Origin: Streptomyces sp. Je 1-369
Lineage (GTDB): Bacteria > Actinomycetota > Actinomycetes > Streptomycetales > Streptomycetaceae
Length of the DNA: 64,000 bases
Assembly (NCBI RefSeq): GCF_026810505.1
Contig: NZ_CP101750.1
Location: 7,490,515-7,554,514, forward strand
Direction of reading: 5' to 3'
The position numbers and the translations under genes were made by a program. The number at the start of each line of letters is the position of its first letter. The stretch's first letter is position 1. The notes beneath the pieces were generated by a model, which saw nothing but the letters and a program-made list of their open reading frames with translations, did no database searches and was not told where the DNA came from. Of this stretch, positions 27,901-34,962 are shown piece by piece.

Positions 27901-29086
27901 GCTCACCGCGTACGCGCGTTTCGTCGTCGGCCAGGGGCAGTCGAGCCGGGGAGCCGTCGCCCTGGAGCGCGCGCTGACCGCCCGTACCCGCATGTCCGGC
28001 GCGGACGCGTTCCAGACGCTGGCTACGGCGAGACTGCTCGCGGCCGCGCTCCTCGCGGCGGGTGACCTGAACCAGTCGATCGCGCTGTACAAGGAGACCC
28101 TCGCCCGGCTGAGCCGGGCGCTCGGCGCGGACGACCCGGACGTACTGGAACTGCGCGCCGAGCTGGCCGGTGCGTACCAGTCCGCGGGCGTCACCTCACG
28201 CGCGTACCGCGAGCTGGAGGCGGTCTGCTCCCGCGCGGCGCGCAGCCTGGGTGAGCAGCATCCGAGGACCCTGCCCCTGCGCGCCAGGCTGGCGGGCGCC
28301 TATCTGGCGGCGGAGCGCTGGGACCTCGCTGTCGAGACCTATGTGGACACACTGACGGCCTGCCGGGCGGTCTGGGGAGACGCGTCCCCGGACACCCTCG
28401 CCGTGCGGAGCGGGCTGGCGCTCGCGTACGAGGCCGTGGGTCGGCAGGAGGAGGCCGTCGCCGAACTGGAGCAGGCGGTGGACGGCTTCGACACGGTTCT
28501 CGGCGCTGCGCACCCCGCCACGGTCCGCGCCCGGTCCGACCTCGCCACGCGCTACTGGAGCACGGGTATGACGGAACAGGCGATCGAGCAGTACGGGACC
28601 GCGCTGAGCAGCGGCAGCGAAAAACTGGGAAACACCCACCCCGAGATCATGGCGGTGCGGGGGCGGCTCGGCCGGGTGTGGCTCGCGGACGGCAGCACAG
28701 CAGCGGCCGTACCGATTCTGGAGCGGTGCCTGAGCGACCGGGACGCGGTGAGCGGACACGACCACCCCGACACTCTCGCGGTCGCCGAGACCCTGGTGGC
28801 GGCCTACGACCTGCAACGGGCGCCGGACAAGGCGGGCCCGCTCCACGAGCGGCTCGCCCGGACGTACGTCGCGGCCCGCCGGTACGAGCGAGCCGTGGAG
28901 GCATTCGGCGAGGCCGCCCGTGCGCTGGAGGAGCAAGGGCACGTCACGGAGGCGGTGACCCTCCTCCAGGACGCTCTGAACACCCTCTCGCCGACGCCGG
29001 GCATGCACAGCCGCGAACTCCACCCGCTCAGAAACCAGTTGGACCGTCTCCGCCACCCCGGAACGGGTGGCGGAGACGGTCCGTAG
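24917..29086 (+). CDS. degenerate vWA (SAV_2336-type) - NB-ARC STAND ATPase - TPR protein
   Basis: A 1389-residue protein. Residues 1-30 are a short helical head, then a variable Ser/Asp-rich linker. Residues about 190-400 form a vWA-like fold of the SAV_2336 type in which the metal site DxSxS is replaced by D212-T-G-P-A. A helical region (410-550) and a Gln-Gly/Ser-Pro linker follow. From about 613 an NB-ARC module begins, with GIAGVGKT at 650-657, Walker B LVLDD near 725 and LLTSR. About nine TPR-like helical pairs run from 995 to 1378. STAND ATPases with TPR sensors work as stress or invasion switches. The gene overlaps moxR by 11 bases. Its last codons encode half of a perfect hairpin. 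Confidence 0.85.
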   Translation: MTIDRLRDTLDALGPPVTPLELAEMLWLAERLPFEGPAGEGVPGVSGGRNARNVEGVLERAGLPPSTRVPGERGGAEDGAPASDGTASDASASDGRATGDTASGDVAPGGAEGGPDLTDDPHRSTLHVPRGSPQSGTDADEVLVPAPQALHHELAIQRALRPLKQRVPDRRRRVLDEEATAARAARRPGLRLWAPVMVPVTDRLLSLVLVADTGPAMAVWRPLVRELGEALQRTGAFRDVRLWYLADLGSRVGVRSSPTGPAMDPTALVDPTGRQITLLLSDCSGPHWWRGHAAPALHAWARRGPTAILQPLPERLWRRTAAPVTPGRAIASRASAPNTALRFTPHDGRAEVPSTDALPVPVLELAPEWLADWAGLVTASGDRRRDTAVTYVGAAPAANLRPLTAEVDLPITDRILRFQSVASPTAVDLAAHVALAVPALPVMRLIQQRVTPGSRPSDLAEVLLSGLLEPVDGQGGLYDFVPGARRALLQTLPRTESLEVAELLTGLGAEIEARAGSASRAFRAVARVTEGAGSRGLGTPGQPFALVSEEALGVLRGREQGQGQGQGQVQGADEGEPDSSASPASPVFPVSSMPPASCTPTASALDGPGLPVFVPAQETFVGRERELGRLDRVFELVRLGPVPQAVVVHGIAGVGKTALAAEWATRKARDHAPVWWVKADSPASIVSGLSELTRVLRPVVPEFFEGEGRWEWVLQWLSSHDGWVLVLDDVRNPGNVRVLLSRIGTGGQVLLTSRLALGWDGIAVPTELDVPELDEVVDMFTRYAGREVEGAEALCVDLRRLPVAVTRAGELVGESWWPVHEYRTAAAEYVMGEAPHASESEASPVRGVSPLRGTLWQVLRAADDAVPEELLLTLAWFGAPPVPRAVVSGIDTPSAVARALEFLTEHGLVRTHDDTVLLHPVLAALARVADPNDPHRGREVIDTARRRALTCLAGALPDDPDDPETWPSWWQLVPHVEALAERLPARDDTDAFAHMLTAYARFVVGQGQSSRGAVALERALTARTRMSGADAFQTLATARLLAAALLAAGDLNQSIALYKETLARLSRALGADDPDVLELRAELAGAYQSAGVTSRAYRELEAVCSRAARSLGEQHPRTLPLRARLAGAYLAAERWDLAVETYVDTLTACRAVWGDASPDTLAVRSGLALAYEAVGRQEEAVAELEQAVDGFDTVLGAAHPATVRARSDLATRYWSTGMTEQAIEQYGTALSSGSEKLGNTHPEIMAVRGRLGRVWLADGSTAAAVPILERCLSDRDAVSGHDHPDTLAVAETLVAAYDLQRAPDKAGPLHERLARTYVAARRYERAVEAFGEAARALEEQGHVTEAVTLLQDALNTLSPTPGMHSRELHPLRNQLDRLRHPGTGGGDGP
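29041..29082 (+). terminator. 18-bp perfect hairpin inside the 3' end of the TPR gene
   Basis: The arms 29041-29058 (GGACCGTCTCCGCCACCC) and 29065-29082 are perfect reverse complements around a CGGAAC loop. The stop codon TAG is at 29084-29086, so the whole hairpin is coding. It should terminate the conflict-system operon and, from the other side, the convergent aldo/keto reductase transcript. Confidence 0.85.
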
Positions 29087-29106
29087 GCTGCTCCGCGAAG
29101 CGGTGC

Positions 29107-29940
29107 TCAGGCGACGTCGAACGTCGCCGGGTCCGGGCCGAGGCGGCGGTCCTCGTTCAGCGCCGAGATCGCCGCCATGTCCTCGGGGTCGAGTTCAAAG
29201 CCGAAGACGTCGATGTTCTCCGCGATCCGCGACGGCGTCACGGACTTCGGGATCACGACGTTGCCCAGCTGGATGTGCCAGCGCAGCACGACCTGCGCGG
29301 GGGTGCGCCCGTGCTTCTGGGCGATGGCGATGATCGCGGGGACATCGAGGAGGCCCTTGCCGGAGCCGAGCGGCGACCACGCCTCCGTGGCGATGCCCTG
29401 CTCCGCGTGGAACTCGCGCAAGGCGTGCTGCTGCAGATGGGGGTGCAGCTCGATCTGGTTGACGGCCGGGATGATCGACGTCTCGCCGAGCAGCCGCTCC
29501 AGGTGGTCGGGGAGGAAGTTCGAGACGCCGATGGACTTGGCGCGGCCGTCGGCGTGGATCTTCTCGAAGGCCTTGTACGTGTCGACGTACGCATCCTTGG
29601 AAGGCAGGGGCCAGTGGATCAGGTACAGGTCCACGTAGTCGAGGCCGAGCTTCTCCAGCGAGGTGTCGAAGGCGCGCAGGGTTGCGTCGTAGCCCTGGTC
29701 GCTGTTCCAGAGCTTCGTCGTGACGAAGAGGTCCTCACGGGCGACGCCGGAAGCGGCGATCGCCTTGCCCGTGCCTTCCTCGTTGCCGTAGATGGCTGCG
29801 GTGTCGATGCTGCGGTACCCGGCCTCCAGCGCCGTGGCGACGGCCTTCGCGGCCTCGTCGTCCGGAACCTGCCAGACGCCGAAGCCCAGCTGGGGCATCT
29901 CGACGCCGTTGTTGAGGGTGATCGGGGGAACCTTGCTCAC
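29107..29940 (-). CDS. aldo/keto reductase (AKR5-like, NADPH-dependent)
   Basis: A 277-residue TIM-barrel oxidoreductase reducing aldehydes or ketones, with NADPH as cofactor. The catalytic tetrad is visible as Asp and Tyr in SIDTAAIYGNE, Lys in FVTTKLWN and His in LYLIHWPLP. The 2,5-diketo-gluconate reductase-like segments GLDYVDLYLIHWP and IPKSVTPSRIAENIDVFGFEL are present. I start at the GTG at 29940 (VSKVPPITLNNG), which matches the usual family length; upstream starts add an unconserved tail. It converges on the TPR gene with a 20-bp gap. Confidence 0.92.
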   Translation of the reverse strand: MSKVPPITLNNGVEMPQLGFGVWQVPDDEAAKAVATALEAGYRSIDTAAIYGNEEGTGKAIAASGVAREDLFVTTKLWNSDQGYDATLRAFDTSLEKLGLDYVDLYLIHWPLPSKDAYVDTYKAFEKIHADGRAKSIGVSNFLPDHLERLLGETSIIPAVNQIELHPHLQQHALREFHAEQGIATEAWSPLGSGKGLLDVPAIIAIAQKHGRTPAQVVLRWHIQLGNVVIPKSVTPSRIAENIDVFGFELDPEDMAAISALNEDRRLGPDPATFDVA

Positions 29941-30032
29941 GAGCTCTCGATCCTTAAGTCGTCGGGTGTCTGTGCCCATGGTCAACGATCAGCGGCCGTG
30001 CCGCATTCCTGAATGGCCGGAGATCATGATCG

Positions 30033-30815
30033 CTACGAGCGAGGGGCGCCGAGGTAGGCGTCCCGCACCTTCGGGTCCGCGCGTACCTCCGCCGGTGTCC
30101 CGTGGGCCAGGACCCGGCCGAGGTCGAGGACGACGACACGGGCGCAGAGCTCCATCACGAAGGCGACGTCGTGCTCGACGAGGAGCACCGCGCAGCCCTC
30201 GTCGTCCGCGAGGTGCCGGACGACGGCCGACAGCTGCCGGCGTTCGTCGGCCGTCATCCCGGAGGCGGGCTCGTCCAGGAGCAGGACCGCGGGCGGGTCC
30301 GCGACGGCGCGTGCCAGCTCCACCATGCGGGCCTGCCCGACCGGCAGCGCGCCCGCGTACTGCCCGGCGAGCGCGTCGAGGCCGCACGAACGCAGCACCG
30401 CCGCGGCCCGTGCGCGCCGTCCCGCCTCGTGCGCGCGCCGGGTCGGTGCGGCCAGCAGGTCCGCGGCGAAACCGCCGCCACCGCCCCGCCACTCCTGGGC
30501 GACGACGAGGTTGTCGGCGACGGTGAGCTGACCGAAGAGCTGCTGCCGCTGGAACGTGCGCCGCATCCCGTGCCGGGCGCGCCACACGGGGGAGCGGCGC
30601 GTGACGTCCCGCCCGTCGAGCAGTACCCGGCCCCGGTCGGGGCCGCGGATGCCGGACAGTACGTCGAACAGTGTGGTCTTGCCCGCACCGTTGGGGCCGA
30701 TGAGTCCGCAGACCTCGCCCCGCCGGACGCCGAGCCCCACCCCGTCGAGGGCCCGGACGCCGCCGAAGCGTACGCCGATGCCCTCGGCCTCCAGGACGTG
30801 TTCCCGCTCCCTCAT
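30033..30815 (-). CDS. branched-chain amino acid-type ABC transporter ATP-binding protein (LivG-like)
   Basis: A 260-residue ABC ATPase of the LivG branch: Walker A GPNGAGKTT, signature LPVGQARMVELARA (a diverged LSGGQ), Walker B VLLLDEPASG, and the extra loop RRTFQRQQLFGQLTVADN. The C-terminus ends EVRADPKVRDAYLG, typical of LivG. The start ATG at 30815 overlaps the stop of the fused LivHMF gene by 4 bases. It pairs with the ATPase domain fused in that neighbour to make the two-ATPase engine of a branched-chain amino acid or acyl/amide importer. Confidence 0.9.
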   Translation of the reverse strand: MREREHVLEAEGIGVRFGGVRALDGVGLGVRRGEVCGLIGPNGAGKTTLFDVLSGIRGPDRGRVLLDGRDVTRRSPVWRARHGMRRTFQRQQLFGQLTVADNLVVAQEWRGGGGGFAADLLAAPTRRAHEAGRRARAAAVLRSCGLDALAGQYAGALPVGQARMVELARAVADPPAVLLLDEPASGMTADERRQLSAVVRHLADDEGCAVLLVEHDVAFVMELCARVVVLDLGRVLAHGTPAEVRADPKVRDAYLGAPRS

Positions 30816-33574
30816 GGCCGCGTCACGCTCCTCGACGTCTGTCGTCCGCCGTTCGCCGCCGTGCCCAGGTACGCCTCCGCGAGCCGGTCCGCCCGTACCT
30901 CGGAGCGCGGCCCGCACCAGGAGACGCGGCCCTGGGCGAGGTACGCGACCGTGTCCGCGACCCCGAGGATCTCGGCGGCCTTCTCCTCGACGAGCAGCAG
31001 CCCGGCGCCCGCGTCGCGGAGTTCGACCAGGAGCCGGAACACGTCGTCGACGATGCGCGGCGCGAGGCCGAGGGACGGCTCGTCCGCGATCAGGACCTTC
31101 GGTGGGCGCTGCAACAGAGGTGCGAGCGCGAGCAGTTGCTGCTCACCACCGGAGAGGGAGCCCGCGGGAACCCTGCGCCGTGCCGCGAGTCCCGCGAACC
31201 GCTCGTACACGGCGTCGCGCTCGTCCCGCCCCCGCAGGTACAGGGCGAGGTTCTCGTCGATCGTGAGCGAGGGGAAGATCCCGCGCCCCTCGGGAGCGAG
31301 GACGACACCGCCACGTGAGCGGCGGGCGGCACCTTCGCGGGTGGCGTCGCGCCCGGCGACGTGCACCTGCCCCTGCGTGGGTGACAGGAGCCCCGCCGCG
31401 GTGAGACAGACGGTCGACTTCCCGGCACCGTTGGGTCCGAGCAGGGCGACGATCTCCCCGGCGTGTACGGCGAGGTCCACACCGTGCAGCACGGGGGCGC
31501 CGTCGTAGCCGGCGTGGAGGTGGTGGAGGGCGAGGGCGGGCGGGACGGCAGGGGCGGCAGAGGAGTGGCTGTGCGGTACGGCAGACTGCGGCGACTGCGG
31601 CGACTGCACCGGGACGTTTCCGGCCGTCGAAGGTACCGGCCCCGCCGCCGCCCGCGCCCTTCGCTTCCTCCCTCGCCTCCGATGCATCCGCACCGACACC
31701 GCCGCGCAGTACCCGTCCGGATCGTTCGCCAGCGCCAGCCCCGCGAGGCCGAAGAGGATCACCGGGAGGTGTACGGAGTCGGTGACGTGGTCCGCGACCA
31801 GGTGCGGCACGATCGCGAAGACCAGGCCCGCCACCACCGCGAACTGCGGCCTCCGTACGCCCGCCGCGACCGCCACCGCCAGCCAGATCAACCCCGTCAT
31901 CGCGGTGAAGTCCGTCGCGGTGATACGGGTGTTGAAGGACGCGTACATCACGCCGCCGAACCCCGCGAGCCCCGCCGAGAGCGTGAACAGCAGGAGCTTC
32001 GTGCGGACCACCGAGACGCCGGACGCCATGGCCGCCGCGGGAGCGGACCGTACCGCCAGCATGGCCCGTCCCGAAGCGGAGTTGCGCAACGCGCCGAGTG
32101 AGGCCACGGCCGCCGTGACGAGGACGACCATCGCGACGCCCATCGCCCGGTCGTCCGAGAGGTCGACGGGGCCGAGGACCGGGCGGGGGATTTCCCAGCC
32201 GGTGTCGCCGTTGCGCAACCACCCCAGCTGGAAGAGGACTTGGTCGGCCAGGAAGGCGAGTGCCAGCGTGGCGAGGGCCAGGGAGCGGCCGCCGAGCCGC
32301 AGCGCGGGCAGCGCCACGAGCGCGCCGAGTGCCGCCGCCGCGCACGTGCCCACCAGCGCCGCCCCCGCGAACGGCCACCCGTGGCTCATCAGGAGCCCGG
32401 CCACCAGCGCCGCGCCCGTCACGAACGTGGCCTGCGCGAGGGACACCATCGCGCCGAGCCCCGTCACCACGGTGAAGGAGATGAAGACCAGCGAGATCGC
32501 GAGCCCCTGCGCGAGGAGGCCGCTCCAGAACGGTGTGGTGACCGTGTAGAAGGAGAGGGCGAGGGCGAGTGCGGCTGCTGCCCAGGGGCCCCAGCGGCGT
32601 AGCCACGAACGTCCCGCGAGGTAGTCGACGGGCGGCGCGTCCACTACCGCCGTGCCCGCCGTCCGCTGCCGCCGTGTGAGCAGCAGCAGCCCGGCGAACA
32701 GGATCAGGAAGGGCACGGCCGTACGGAAGCCGGTGATCTCCTCGGCGAAGTCGGCGTAGCCCGCGACGAGGTTCTGGAGCACGCCGAGTCCGAGTCCGCC
32801 CACGAACGCCAGGGGGATCGACAGGAAGCGGCCGAGCACGGCGGCCGTCGCGGAGACGAAGAGGAACAGGGTGAAGTCGTGGGAGGAGAGCCCGAGGAGG
32901 GGCGTCGCGAGGACGCCCGCGAGGCCCGCCAGGCCGGACGACAGCATCCAGGCCACCGACGAGAGCCGGTCCGCGCTCATTCCGCGCAGCTCCACGAGTG
33001 ACCGGTTGTCGACCGCGGCGCGCAGCCTCAGACCGAGCGGCGTGTGGCGCATCAGGATCCACAGGCCGACCGCCACCACCGCGGTCGTCACCCAGGTGAT
33101 GAGCTGGTCGGAGTCGATGCCGACGCCGTCCGTCAGCTGCCAGCCGCGGGCCGGGCTCGGCCCGACGCCCGGCAGCCCGAACTGGTTCTCCGCGGGTTTC
33201 ACCGGCGCCCCCGCGTCCGCCAGGAGCTCCACGATCCACAGGCCGAGCGCGGGCAGCGCGACGAGCAGACCGATCGTCGCGACGATCTGCGCGGTCTCAC
33301 CGACCCGCGCCAGCTTGCGGAACATCAGCCGGTCGAGGCCCCAGCCGAGGGCCGGTGCCGCCACCAGGACGAGGAGCAGCGCCGTCGGCACGGCGGGCCA
33401 GCCGAAGCCGGAGTGCAGTTCGTGGAAGGCGAGGGCGCAGAGGTAGGCGGTCGCGCCGTGGGCGAAGTTGAAGAGGCCCGAGGCGGAGTACGACAGGACG
33501 AGGCCCGTGGCGAGCAGCGCGTACAGGGCGCCCGAGACGAGGCCGCTGAGCACGAATCCGAGGAGGTCCGACAT
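30812..33574 (-). CDS. fused LivH-LivM-LivF: two permeases and an ATPase in one polypeptide
   Basis: A 920-residue protein. Residues 1-300 are a LivH-type permease (GLVSGALYALLATGLVLSYSASGLFNFAHGA). Residues about 310-630 are a LivM-type permease, including GLGAMVSLAQATFVTGAA and an EAA-like loop near RSAPAAAMASGV. A Ser/Pro/Gln-rich linker spans about 635-685. Residues about 690-920 are a complete LivF-type ATPase (Walker A GPNGAGKST, signature LSGGEQQLL, Walker B VLIADEPSLGL). These three are normally separate proteins. The frame is open throughout, so this is a real fusion in the sequence given. It should form the importer together with the LivG-like protein and the lipoprotein upstream. 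Confidence 0.9.
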   Translation of the reverse strand: MSDLLGFVLSGLVSGALYALLATGLVLSYSASGLFNFAHGATAYLCALAFHELHSGFGWPAVPTALLLVLVAAPALGWGLDRLMFRKLARVGETAQIVATIGLLVALPALGLWIVELLADAGAPVKPAENQFGLPGVGPSPARGWQLTDGVGIDSDQLITWVTTAVVAVGLWILMRHTPLGLRLRAAVDNRSLVELRGMSADRLSSVAWMLSSGLAGLAGVLATPLLGLSSHDFTLFLFVSATAAVLGRFLSIPLAFVGGLGLGVLQNLVAGYADFAEEITGFRTAVPFLILFAGLLLLTRRQRTAGTAVVDAPPVDYLAGRSWLRRWGPWAAAALALALSFYTVTTPFWSGLLAQGLAISLVFISFTVVTGLGAMVSLAQATFVTGAALVAGLLMSHGWPFAGAALVGTCAAAALGALVALPALRLGGRSLALATLALAFLADQVLFQLGWLRNGDTGWEIPRPVLGPVDLSDDRAMGVAMVVLVTAAVASLGALRNSASGRAMLAVRSAPAAAMASGVSVVRTKLLLFTLSAGLAGFGGVMYASFNTRITATDFTAMTGLIWLAVAVAAGVRRPQFAVVAGLVFAIVPHLVADHVTDSVHLPVILFGLAGLALANDPDGYCAAVSVRMHRRRGRKRRARAAAGPVPSTAGNVPVQSPQSPQSAVPHSHSSAAPAVPPALALHHLHAGYDGAPVLHGVDLAVHAGEIVALLGPNGAGKSTVCLTAAGLLSPTQGQVHVAGRDATREGAARRSRGGVVLAPEGRGIFPSLTIDENLALYLRGRDERDAVYERFAGLAARRRVPAGSLSGGEQQLLALAPLLQRPPKVLIADEPSLGLAPRIVDDVFRLLVELRDAGAGLLLVEEKAAEILGVADTVAYLAQGRVSWCGPRSEVRADRLAEAYLGTAANGGRQTSRSVTRP

Positions 33575-33586
33575 GGCGGCCCGCCC

Positions 33587-34849
33587 CTACTTGAAGGGGA
33601 TCGGTTCGTAGCACTCGAAGGGCGACGACACCGTGTACTTCCCGTTCTCCAGCTGGACGAGCGCGCCGCAGCCGAACGACTCCTTCTGCCCCTCGCGCAG
33701 CTTGCGGTCGCCGACCATGGTGCCGGTGTCGGAGTAGTCGTCCGCCGCCTTCTGGAAGGAGTCGACGGTGAGGTCCTTGCCCGCCTTCTCGGCGATGGCG
33801 AGGAAGAGGTCGGCCGACATGTAGCCGGTCATCATGTGCATATTGAGGGGGGCCTCTTTGCCCGCCGCCCTCCTGATGTCCTTCTTGAACTGCCGCATGT
33901 CCGCGGTGTCCTGCTCGAACGGCTGGAAGGAGAGCAGTACGTGCACGCCGTCCAGCGCCTTCCTCGTGGCGCTCTTGGCGAGCAGCCCGGGGTCGTAGTC
34001 GGTGGGGTCGGTGATGACGCCCTTGAAGCCCGCGCGCTTGAGGGCCGTGAAAAGGCCGATGTTGTACGGGGTCTGCATGACGGAGACGACGGCGTCCGGC
34101 GCCCTGCCGCCGTCGGAGCGCAGGATCTCCTTCGTGTACGCCGACCAGTCGCTCGGCACGGAGGTGGCGGGGACGGTCGACTTGGCGTGCGTCACCTCGA
34201 AACCGGCGGCCGCGAAGGACTGCTTGTAGGTGCGGATGGCGAACGTGCCCGCGTCGTTGTCGTTGGCGAGGATCGCGACCGACCTGCCCTTCGCGCCGCC
34301 CATCACCCTCTTGAGCCCCTCCGGCCAGCTCTGCGTGATGGTGCCGCCGGGCATCGGCACCATGCAGCCGCCGAAGCCGTACATGTAGGCCGGGCCGCAG
34401 AAGGGCGGGATGGTGCCCCAGCCGAACGTGGGCACCTTCTGCTTCTGGAGGAAGTCCGCGCCGGAGAAGGTGACCGAGCTCATCGGGGAGATCGCGAAGA
34501 CCTTCTCCCGCTGGACAAGCTTGCGTGCCGCCGCGAGGTTCTTCCCCGGGTCCTGCCCGTCGTCCTCCGCACCCAGGTAGTCGATCTTCCGGCCGTGCAC
34601 ACCGCCTTCGGCGTTCACGCGGTCGAAGCGGGCCTGCGCGCCCAGGTCGGTGTCCTTCTTGCTGTATCCGCTCGCGGTCGTCATGGAGACGATGCCGCCG
34701 ACCTTGACGGAGTCGTCGGTCACTCCGCGCACGGAGCCGCCGCCCTTGTCGCCACCGTCCGGTTCGCCGCCGGTGGAGGCGGAGTTGCAGGCGGTGGCGA
34801 GCAGAAGGGCCGCGGCGGCGGCGGTGATGGTGCGGATCGATCGGGACAC
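33587..34849 (-). CDS. ABC transporter substrate-binding lipoprotein (LivK/branched-chain amino acid-type)
   Basis: A 420-residue extracytoplasmic receptor. The signal peptide ends in lipobox LATA-C21, so it is lipid-anchored outside the membrane. A periplasmic-binding-protein type I fold follows, from SVKVGGIVSMTTASGY, with RFDRVNAEGGVHGRKIDYLGAEDDGQDP typical of the Leu/Ile/Val and amide/urea receptors. The ligand is not evident; the neighbouring acyl-CoA ligase suggests a carboxylate (short or branched acid, or aromatic acid) rather than an amino acid. The GTG start follows AGGGGG. Two direct repeats upstream may be its operator. Confidence 0.87.
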   Translation of the reverse strand: MSRSIRTITAAAAALLLATACNSASTGGEPDGGDKGGGSVRGVTDDSVKVGGIVSMTTASGYSKKDTDLGAQARFDRVNAEGGVHGRKIDYLGAEDDGQDPGKNLAAARKLVQREKVFAISPMSSVTFSGADFLQKQKVPTFGWGTIPPFCGPAYMYGFGGCMVPMPGGTITQSWPEGLKRVMGGAKGRSVAILANDNDAGTFAIRTYKQSFAAAGFEVTHAKSTVPATSVPSDWSAYTKEILRSDGGRAPDAVVSVMQTPYNIGLFTALKRAGFKGVITDPTDYDPGLLAKSATRKALDGVHVLLSFQPFEQDTADMRQFKKDIRRAAGKEAPLNMHMMTGYMSADLFLAIAEKAGKDLTVDSFQKAADDYSDTGTMVGDRKLREGQKESFGCGALVQLENGKYTVSSPFECYEPIPFK

Positions 34850-34896
34850 GGTCGAGCCCCCCTGAAGTCGAAGTGGGGCTGATTCTGTGGCGGACC

Positions 34897-34942
34897 TGAT
34901 GAACCGTCAATAAGCGGCGCGGCTCTATTTGATGGGCCGTCA
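34897..34942 (-). promoter_or_regulatory. two direct repeats TGATGNNCCGTCA upstream of the binding-protein gene
   Basis: TGATGAACCGTCA (34897-34909) and TGATGGGCCGTCA (34930-34942) are near-identical 13-mers whose starts are 33 bp apart, about three helical turns. They lie 48-93 bp before the start of the importer operon on the minus strand. They look like a paired binding site for one regulator. Confidence 0.55.
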
Positions 34943-34962
34943 GAAAGTGCCATGTGCTCCGG

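Noticed and set aside
24917..29086. FxSxx-COOH RiPP system, since its TPR proteins resemble this gene
   Set aside because: No radical-SAM maturase and no short precursor ending in F-x-S-x-x is present nearby; the neighbours are VMAP and MoxR instead.
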